Shown here piece after piece: positions 56,450 through 64,000 of a stretch of DNA of 64,000 nt. The notes under the pieces are model-generated. The model did not search any database. It saw only the letters and a list, made by a program, of their open reading frames with translations, and was not told the origin of the DNA. Position numbers and translations under genes: made by a program. The stretch's first letter is position 1; every line of letters starts with the position of its first letter. The stretch is from Aedes albopictus (lineage: Eukaryota > Arthropoda > Insecta > Diptera > Culicidae): contig NC_085137.1 of the NCBI RefSeq assembly GCF_035046485.1, positions 478,603,396 to 478,667,395 on the forward strand. Reading direction: 5' to 3'.

Positions 56450-56705
56450 CAGGCCAAACATGTCTAAAGGTCCTATCTGCAGAAGAGAGGCTCTCTTTGG
56501 TTCCCCTCTCTTTCGTTAATATCTCAGCTGTTTATTTGTATTATGATTGTCTCCTTGCATTGAACGATGGTCAAAACAATCGTCTTTTGATTTGTACTGC
56601 AAAAATAGTTGAAAAGTGTACCATTACATTGCAATAATTGAAAGAGAGGGTGAACAAAGAGAGCCTCTCAAATGCAGATAGGACCTATTGAAATGTTTGG
56701 CCTGA
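56450..56705. mobile_element. Foldback MITE, CAGGCCAAACATGT ends
   Basis: Left CAGGCCAAACATGTCTAAAG with GGTCCTATCTGCAGAAGAG pairs with right CTCTCAAATGCAGATAGGACC and ATGTTTGGCCTG. Arms of about 50 bp, 256 bp in total, nested in the 55091 element. Confidence 0.8.
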
Positions 56706-56914
56706 TTTTTCTTAACATTTTTTGAAGTGGATAAATAATTTTTCTTCGTGAGCATTCTTATGCAATAGATGCTAAATGGACTTTAAAAGGATACATGCAT
56801 CAAAAAACTAAACTTTTTTGACATCTTGCCAGGTAAAGTAGGCAAAAACCTTAGGGTGTCCATATTGCCCCGCCTACCCCTAACGATAATGTACCCCAAA
56901 AGAGAAAAATATCT

Positions 56915-57145
56915 TTAACCCACTAACGCCTAAGGTGTCTCACAATTGTAATGTTCATGAAAAAAATATAATTACAAGTCAAGATCCAATAAAATAAACA
57001 TGATTTCACAAAAAAAACATGGAAGTCTATGGTGTAGTTCCAAAAAATACCTTCAATGTAGATCCTCGACATCTGATATTTTTACAAGCTCTATTTAAGC
57101 ACAAATTGTATATTATCGTTTTATTGTGGTCCGTATAGATACAAT
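56915..57145. repeat. Diverged repeat, right member of the pair with 54206-54450
   Basis: Begins TTAACCCACTAACGCC and shares GGTGTCTCACA and GGAAGTCTATGGTGTAGTTC with the left member. Confidence 0.6.
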
Positions 57146-57309
57146 GCATCAATAATTAGTGAAAAAGAGGACAACTACTGAAGAAAAATAAGAAAATGAC
57201 TTTCAGATGACATCATGGTTTACTAAAGATATCTAAGAGCATCAAAACGCCTATCCCTCCCTGTTTATCTATTTTTCTCTTAAGGCGAAACTGGATCCAT
57301 TTCCTCACT

Positions 57310-57605
57310 TTTTGGTTTTTGATTTTTTATAAAATAACGAAGCAATATTTTCAAAATCGGTTTTCGTGCACATGTAGAGTATGGATCAAGGTATCTCCTG
57401 ATTTTTTTTCAGATGGAAAATGTTTTTAGTTTTTGCAGAAACCATTTTTAAACCAAATTTCACAAAAAAATGGTTTCTGCAATAACTAAAGACATTTTCC
57501 TTCTGAAAAAAATTCAGGAGATACCTTGATCCATACTCTACATGTGCATGAAAACCGATTTTGAAAATATTGCTTAGTTATTTTATGAAAAATCAAAAAC
57601 CAAAA
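57310..57605. mobile_element. Foldback element, 296 bp
   Basis: The arms run from TTTTGGTTTTTGATTTTT to its inverse at the right edge. GTAGAGTATGGATCAAGGTA and TGCAGAAACCATTTTT are mirrored. The centre is near 57458, with very little loop. Non-coding. Confidence 0.85.
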
Positions 57606-57609
57606 TAAT

Positions 57610-58815
57610 GCGGAAATGCTTCCAGTGCCTTAAGTTGCAATTCACGCTTGGGAGAAACTTTGAAAGTCACAAAAGAAATCCCGTACAGAATCCCTGATAG
57701 GATCCTTAAAGAAGTCACGCAAGGAATCCGGGCTGGAAGCTCAGCAGGACTTCCTGAAAGAATAATTGAAGAAATCCCGGGAGGAGTGTCAAAAACAACA
57801 AAACGGGAAGAGTCTTTGGAGGAACTCCGGCAGGAATCCTGGCACGAATACCTAAAAGAACCCTGCAACATTCTCAAGATTCACAGAAATCATTGAAAGA
57901 ATATAAGTTGGAATCCCTTGAGCAATCATAATAGGAGCCTCTAAAGGAATCCTTTACGAAATCCCAGAAGGAATCTGTGTAGAAACTTCAGCAGGAATCC
58001 CTAAAGGAACGCTGGACTAGAACACTCGAAAGAAACCTTTCAAAATTTTCCTTAACAATCCCGGTAGAAATTCCTGAAGGAATCTCGGGAGGATTTACTG
58101 AAGGAATTCCCGGAGGCATATCTGGTAGAATCCTGAGAGGAATTTCGGTTGATAGCTTAGTAGGAATTCCTGAAATAATCCCAGAAGAAATCCTGGGAGG
58201 GATTGCTGTATGAATCCCGAGAGGAATGCCTGAAACACTCCCGAGAAGCCAGCAAGGATCCCGCAACGTATACCTGAAGAAACTCCACTAGGATTCTCTG
58301 AATATATTTCGACAAAACACTTTGAAAGTATACTAGGACGAATCTGTGAAGTAATTTCAGCAAAAATCCATGAAAGGATGCTGGCTAGAATTTCTGTAAG
58401 AATCCTTTCAGGATTTTCTAAAACAAATTTTGGCATAAAACCCTGAAGTTATTCCTTAAGGTTTTCGTAAAAAATACCTGATGGAATCCTTAGAGTGATC
58501 ATGCCAGGAATGCCGGATGGAAGCTGAGCAGGAATTCCTGCAAGAACCATAGAAGATGTTTATGTCATCTAGGATAGGATTGCTTGAAAAAATCTCGGCA
58601 GGTATCTATATTTTAAAAGAAAAGAATAATTAAAAGAAGCCTTTCAAGATTTCCCAAAGCAACCCCTGCAAAAATCCCTGAAGAGAACCCCGGAGCAATC
58701 CGTTCAGCAATTCCGGAAGCAATATCAGAAGGAATCCCGGAAGGAAACCTGGGAAGATTCTCGAAAGGAATGCCTGAAGAAATTTCGGAAAGATTTCTTG
58801 AAGGTGTCTCGAAAA
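57610..58815. repeat. Long degenerate GGAAT-type repeat (~15-20-bp period)
   Basis: More than 60 loose units like GGAATCCCGGAAGGAATC and CCTGAAGAAATTTCGG. Frames such as plus 57648-57896 and minus 57988-58436 arise from the period and give IPRG/GIPS-like strings; I do not treat them as genes. Confidence 0.7.
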
Positions 58816-58829
58816 AAACCTCATCTCAT

Positions 58830-59235
58830 CTAATCTCGTCTCAATTCTTCACCCTACTCTCTAGCCTCTACCTTACTGTATTCTCTGCTCTCTATCCCAA
58901 CCCTCTATCCTACGTTCTATCATAACCTTCAACCCTCTAACATTACCACTGCCATATCCTTTACCGTACCCTCTACTACTCTAACTCTTCACCATATTCT
59001 CTATGTTGTGCTCAATCGTACAGTCTACCCTACTCTCTACCGTAACCCTTCCCCTACCCTCAACCCTACTCACCATCTTCCCTATCGTCTACCCTACCCC
59101 CTATCCTAACCTTCTACTCCACCTCCTCTACTCTATCCTTCACCCAAACCCTCTACCCGACCGTATGCTCCATCGTCCCTACCTACCCGCTACCCTACCA
59201 TCTACCCTGACCCTCTACCTCACCCTCTACCTTTT
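58830..59235. repeat. CT-rich degenerate repeat (CTCTACCCTAC units)
   Basis: Units such as CTCTACCCTACTCTCTACC recur for 400 bp with loose spacing of 12-18 bp. Confidence 0.75.
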
Positions 59236-59239
59236 TACT

Positions 59240-59615
59240 AATCAAGCCCGATCGATAGAAACCCTTCTTGGATATGCTCCGCCATCTTGGATTTCAAAAT
59301 GGCGTCAAATGTCGATATGTAATTGACTTCTACTCATCATTCTACCCATATTGCATGGTATCATAGCTCAAACTACCATTCCATGGCCACCATCTTGGAT
59401 TTCAAAAGGCGTCGGATATCGATTTTTGACTTCTACTCATCAAGCCCGATCAAAAGATACCCATATTGCATGATATTATAGCTCAAACTACCATTCCATG
59501 GCCGCCATATTGGATTTCAAAATGATGTCGGATATATATTTTTGAGTTCTACTCATGAAACCCGATCGACAGATACCTATATTGCATAGTATCCGAAGCA
59601 GCATTGCCGTTAAAT
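59240..59615 (+). repeat. ~116-bp tandem repeat, about three units
   Basis: The word GA(C/G)TTCTACTCAT starts at 59325, 59428 and 59544; the first step is 103 bp because a CAAGCCCGATCAAAA-type part is shorter. Each unit contains ATTCCATGGCC, TTGGATTTCAAAA and CCCATATTGCATG. Confidence 0.85.
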
Positions 59616-59754
59616 AGCATACGTTCTAGAGTTTTGACCTCCATCTTGGAACATAAGCCGGCATCTTGAATTTCAATATCCCTACTACCACCTCTACATC
59701 GTTAGAATTGTGTATGTCAAATTTTATTGAAATTTATTGACGCATTCCAGAGTT

Positions 59755-59880
59755 ATGCCGGAACATACACATATATTCATACATATATTCATACGTACAT
59801 ACATATAAACATACAATTAGACAAACATACAAAGATATAAACATACAAGCATATAAACAAATAATCATACATACATCGAC
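59755..59880. repeat. CATA/ATACA-rich microsatellite-like tract
   Basis: Imperfect ATACATA and AAACATACA words for 125 bp. Confidence 0.7.
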
Positions 59881-60254
59881 TTTTGTATGTATTATTAACA
59901 ACTATGCCGAAGAAATCATCTATTAATTATTAAAAATTGTCAAGATTCCAGGATTTTTTTTTTTGCATTAGAAATGAAGCTCACAGATTGTGACAATAAG
60001 TATTCTTTGCAGCATCGTTTACGCCATCTAGTGAACCAGTCACAAACTATATTGTCCACTATGAGCAAGGTATGGATGTGGAGAACATCTTCTCTGAAGA
60101 AAGTATTCCAAAATTTTGCATAATTCTGAAGATATTCACATCAAAAGGAATGTGCTATTTATAGGACGCTGGGCGTTCGGGGCATCTGTCATATAAATAT
60201 GACGATGGGCGGATATGGGTTAATGAGAAAATTTTATGTTCATTCCCTATCGGT
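59881..60254. other. Intron 4, unassigned
   Basis: No recognised structure before the LINE 5' region. Confidence 0.3.
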
Positions 60255-60485
60255 GTTTGGAACGAGTCGGATGTGAATGTCCGTTTCTCTTCGCGCGGTA
60301 GCCTTCGTAGTTAGTAGAGTTTTTTTTTCCTCGTTCTGAGGGTTTTTTATATCGTTAGTATCCTACTAGTGCGGAGTGTAGTGCCGCAAGGCGAATCCCT
60401 CCGATGTTGGGGAGCGAGTTGCATAGCAACATCGTCCAGCTCTAATCTCTAGGCAAGCATAACTGCTCATCATAAACAACGCACC

Positions 60486-60519
<34 letters not shown>

Positions 60520-61741
60520 CGGTAACGACGAAGTGAAAAAGTCGACGATAAAGGTCATCAGCGTACAACAGCAGCAGCAGACCAAGCCATCGCCACCAAC
60601 AAGCTACCTACCTACATATAGGTATACAAAGGCTGTGCACAGACCAGTTGAGTATTTTGTATCTTTTTTGCCGCTCTATTGTTCCCCAGTCCACCGTCTA
60701 GCTCGCAGTAAAAAAAATATTTCGATTTGAGTTTCGATGGTACAGTAGTTCCCCCCGGTTCACGGCCCATTTACACCACACTATTTTTTTTTTTAGTTTT
60801 AAGTTTTTTTTTGAGTTGCTATCCTTTCTATTTTTTGATTTTTTTTTTGTTTTTTTTTTTTCAATATTTTCTCATATTATATTAGTATTTAAGTAGATAC
60901 AAACATTGAATTGATTTTTTTTTAAGTTGCTATCCTTTTTCTATAAGTTTTTTTTTCCTCTTTCTTGCCCTTTTCTCCCGATATCACTTTACTTCGTATT
61001 AGAACAGGTGTTGAGACTATTTTTTTGGTTTGACTCCGTTTTGCTCTACCGCATTTTAACCACAGTGGTTCAAAAACCCTTTTTTCTGGATTTATTTTTG
61101 CTTTTTTGACTTGGTTATTTTTCTCGACGTAGGACTATTGGTTGAATTCAGGTAGGACCACGTCTTCGAATTAGTGTTTTTTTTAGTTGCTATCCTTTTC
61201 TTTCTTTGTTTTTTTTTGTTTTTCTTTTTTTTCTCCTTCAATATTTTTTTTATAGATATTTAAGTTGGTGAACGATTTTTTTTGGATTGGTGTTTTTTTC
61301 CCGTTCTCCCGGTTTAACTTTATATTGAACATCTGGTTGGTTATATTTGTTCTTATATTGGTTTTTTATTGCCATTGTCTGGCATAAGGTATAATAAAAT
61401 AGGCCTGCATGGAAACGAATGACACTGGTGGGAGTTCACCGGATCTCGTAATTTCATCCGATGATGAGACAGGCTCTGGTCTGTCAACTATTTCAATAGA
61501 ACAAATTCAGAATTCTGACGCCATGGAAACTGGCGATAATGAAAACGATCCAGGGGTTCCCCATGTACGTTGTGTTGTTTCTTCCGGAATCGTTCCAATT
61601 AGTTCTTTGGTGAAAGAAACACGGTCCCAGCCCATGGTAAAAACTCCCTTGGCTACAAATTTCTCTCAGCCTGGCATTTCTTCTCAGCCCGCTGTATTTT
61701 CTTCTATCCCTGGATCTTCTTCTAACCCGGTGAGCCTATAA
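60255..61741 (+). mobile_element. 5' part of a second I-like LINE: 5' UTR and ORF1 start
   Basis: GGAACGAGTCGGATGTG, TTTTTTATATCGTTAGT and GTAGTGCCGCAAGGCG parallel the 5' UTR of the intact LINE at 36240-36380. T-rich tracts then lead to ATG at 61409. The frame 61409-61741 (METNDTGGSSPDLVISSDDE...) is an acidic Ser-rich 110-residue start that ends in a stop after SSNPVSL. No zinc knuckle, endonuclease or RT follows in the window. The 3' part is deleted or displaced by an insertion at about 61730; the second is possible because the window ends 2.3 kb later. Confidence 0.6.
60486..60519 (+). repeat. (GAC)n / (ACG)n microsatellite
   Basis: About 11 perfect triplets inside the LINE 5' UTR-like region. 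Confidence 0.9.
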
Positions 61742-62640
61742 CGGGGCCAGCCTGTCGCGCTTCCGTTAACGATTGGATGGCTTATGCGCCACTCCGTTAG
61801 GAGACCATCCAACAAAGATAGCGTTGCCCGGCTTGAGACCTTCTTAAGGGAAGGGTCAGTTTTCTTGATGGGTAAGCTGACTGGCTGACTCTAATAAGGT
61901 CGTCGTACTTCTCGTTACCGAGTGGATACGACGAACTCCAAAGAAAATTACGAATAAATCCCTCCAATATTCGGCCGGGAACAAGCCACCAATGCGGGGG
62001 TTTTCTTCACGGGCCCAGTCCAAAAAGTTCACCTGTCCCAGTCCACGGAAGACTAGAGAACGGTCCAAAATCGGATTCGGGCCGACTACCCAGTAAACTA
62101 CACAAACTATTCAAAAACTCTACAAAACGAACGCGAAGCAACATATATCCTTAATAAACATCAACTAAAGTACATTAAACTACATAGAGCATTTCTCACC
62201 GTGTCTCGGCTCAAACTACAAAATTTCGGTCGGCAACAATTATAACGTTCGACCTTCCGACCTTGCTCATGGGACAACATACAAGGGATACCAAACTACA
62301 AGAGACTCTGTTTACAAAGATACATGGATTTATTCTGAACTTTCACTTTCATTTCCTAGGCCTAGGCTACTCGCATTCCCTCTATCTTCCCTCTAGATTT
62401 TACATGTGTGCGTGCTCAATTCCGTTCTACATTCCTGCGCATGCGCGACTCTCTCCTCTTCTGCGCAACCAAACTCTCCGCTCTTCACTACCGAACTCCG
62501 ACACGTCCAGTTCTCACTCTCGGTACGCAAATTTCCGACTGGGCGACGGCGATCTCATCCACTCCTCTCCGCCGGTTACAGAGCTAGAGCCACCGAAAAT
62601 AATGTGGGCGGTCTAGCATAAATTTGTTGTGCCTCTAACG
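61742..62640. other. Unassigned region right of the LINE 5' part
   Basis: The sequence changes character at about 61730. Minus-strand reading from 62275 shows TGTTGTCCCATGAGCAAGGT, which could be an LTR-type start, but no matching end is found. Frames at 62263-62621 overlap each other and show no domain. Confidence 0.3.
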
Positions 62641-63340
62641 GGTCACATGGCCATGGACGACACTAACAAATATGCATGCAATACTACTCACGGTTTCACC
62701 TAGGGTTTCATTGGGTGGGGAGACGACGCTGGATAGGGAGCTCACGCCCGGCCTTTGCCGGGGGCTCTCGCCTCGGGAGGCGATTGATGGAAACGATGAC
62801 GACGGTGACGATGGGTGTCTCCTACACCGGTACGCGGGCTTGCGTCTGGAGTGCGGTACAAACGCTCACTTTCGTCCTGCAGCTGGCGCGAAAATACGTT
62901 GAGGCGCCGTCGGCGCGTGGTACTGCTGCGCAACGGTTGCTTGCTAGACGGCGTGGTTGGCTTGAAACTATACTTGAGGATGCTCACCACGGATGACGCT
63001 CGTTCGAATGGACGGCTTGCCTGCCAAAGGTGCGGTGTTGGCGATCGCGACCTTCTCCGGCCAGGTGTACCCCGGGACCTTTGAAGCCGTTACGTGGGGT
63101 CAAAAACGGTCTCACTGCACTGGGTGGTGTGTCGGCTCTGCCTTCGCTGCCACGTACCTAATTAACGCACATGTTTTAGAGCATCACTGTTGCCTATGCT
63201 ATCAAATTCTACAATTACCTCTTTGTACAATAATCGACACTACACACAGGGACTAATGCCTCAACTGCACGAATAGCGCTAGATTGGCTTGGCGCTTAAC
63301 TAGAGGGGGAACAATGTAATTAGCTAACACCTTATTAAAG
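62641..63340. other. GC-rich block with overlapping frames
   Basis: GC content is clearly higher than the surrounding intron, and plus and minus frames overlap without a recognised domain. TAACGGGTCACATGG and GGCGCCGTCGGCGC palindromic words are notable. It could be part of an insertion or an exon of another transcript; neither is supported. Confidence 0.3.
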
Positions 63341-64000
63341 AAATATGTCACTTTTACCTATTCAAACACACCACGGCACGGAAACAAAAACTGACCGTTC
63401 TTGCCTCTTCCACGAAACGGAACAAAGTGAACGATTCGAAGCTGGGAGAATCCTCAGATACCGCGAAATTTCTGGGCTTTGTCCCACGACTTCGCGAACC
63501 TAACCGAAGGTCAAGTTTGCGAATCCGAATATTAAAGAAATTTATTCGCAATGTTCCCCGAAGTCGTGCATCTCTTTCCAACGGCCTATTCAAATCCTCC
63601 AGTCAACTTCCCCTCCAAGGTTCGTGACATGCGTGGAATGCCGAAACAAGAAAGGTCAACGCATCTTCAATTAATTTGCATGCGGGTCGTTGGCCGTGAC
63701 CCAAGCGACGAACGGGCGGCATCATGGCGCGAAAAAGGCATGCCAAGCCACGCGCTTTCTTGGTAGCTGATTAAAGGGAACTCAAGGTACTCAAATTTAG
63801 GGCGTCGGTAACTCAGTCGTATATTCTTATGGATTGCTTTTTGCGGTGATTAAATTTGGAATAAAATGCGAAAAACGAATGAACATAGAAATTGAATAAA
63901 TTAACGGAAAACAAATAACAAAATAACGAGTATTATAAATAATCTTAAACTTATCATGGAACATATTAATTTATAAAGCGTACTTGCTACAAGCCCCCGC
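63341..64000. other. Right end of the window, unassigned
   Basis: A plus frame at 63427-63627 and a minus frame at 63354-63593 overlap and show no domain. I looked for the last JIP1-like exon here (expected split Gly codon followed by an aromatic-rich helix and a short acidic tail) and did not recognise it. Confidence 0.35.

Larger units (their letters stand above)
55091..56882. mobile_element. TA-flanked element with perfect 29-bp TIRs, 1.8 kb, non-autonomous
   Basis: The left end TAGGGGTAGGCGGGGCAATA and the right end, inverse over 29 bp without mismatch, extend into TGGACACCC. The edges carry TA. Internal GGGGCAGAATGGACACC and GTGTCCATTCTGCCCCG words repeat the theme. No transposase frame is present. 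Two smaller elements sit inside, at 55696-56285 and 56450-56705. Probable Tc1/mariner-group non-autonomous element. Confidence 0.9.

Noticed and set aside
57648..58436. Frames giving repeated GIPS/IPRG-type strings
   Set aside because: The GGAAT-type repeat creates open frames in several phases on both strands.

Overview
The window looks like a piece of a large, transposon-rich mosquito genome, most likely an Aedes-type culicine. The grounds are one metazoan gene with very long introns, a dense mix of non-LTR retrotransposons, type-II-tRNA-derived SINEs with clean target-site duplications, and many MITEs ending in TA, TTAA or CCCGAGCAGAAG. This is read from sequence character; no database was searched.

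The only host gene I can support is a JIP1/Aplip1-type JNK-interacting scaffold protein on the + strand. Four coding exons are visible: 8518-8600, 29301-29710, 29969-30684 and 30751-30935. All junctions are GT/AG and the phases join into one open frame of 464 codons plus 2 nt. The SH3 domain and most of the PTB/PID domain are present. The final exon, which carries the PTB end and C-terminal tail, is not recognised before 64000. Intron 1 is 20.7 kb, introns 2 and 3 are 258 and 66 bp, and intron 4 exceeds 33 kb.

Layout: 1-8.2 kb is intergenic, with an RTE-type LINE open frame running off the left edge (minus strand), a decayed RTE-type copy at 4.15-6.54 kb, and tRNA-related SINE pieces. 8.5-29.3 kb is intron 1. 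It holds degenerate CCCTGAAAC-type repeats, two copies of a TA-flanked MITE with a tRNA-like core (one split by a SINE), a Tc1/mariner transposase relic, further RTE-type fragments, long foldback elements, and an RTE-type copy broken by a MITE complex and a 1.2-kb hairpin element. 29.3-30.9 kb is the exon cluster.

31-64 kb is intron 4. It holds a 5'-truncated RNase-H-bearing LINE with a TTAA-flanked insertion that itself contains a TA-flanked MITE. It also holds a complete I-clade-like LINE with both ORFs, poly(A) and target-site duplication, several palindromic elements, a nested TIR element at 55.1-56.9 kb, long degenerate GGAAT-type repeats, tandem repeats, the 5' part of a second I-like LINE, and a 500-N assembly gap. 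The last 2.3 kb is unassigned.

No CRISPR array, operon or prokaryotic feature was seen. The most unusual signals are the long near-identical inverted repeats in introns, the MITE family with an internal Pol-III-type tRNA-like core, the structurally intact LINE, and the multi-level nested insertions.
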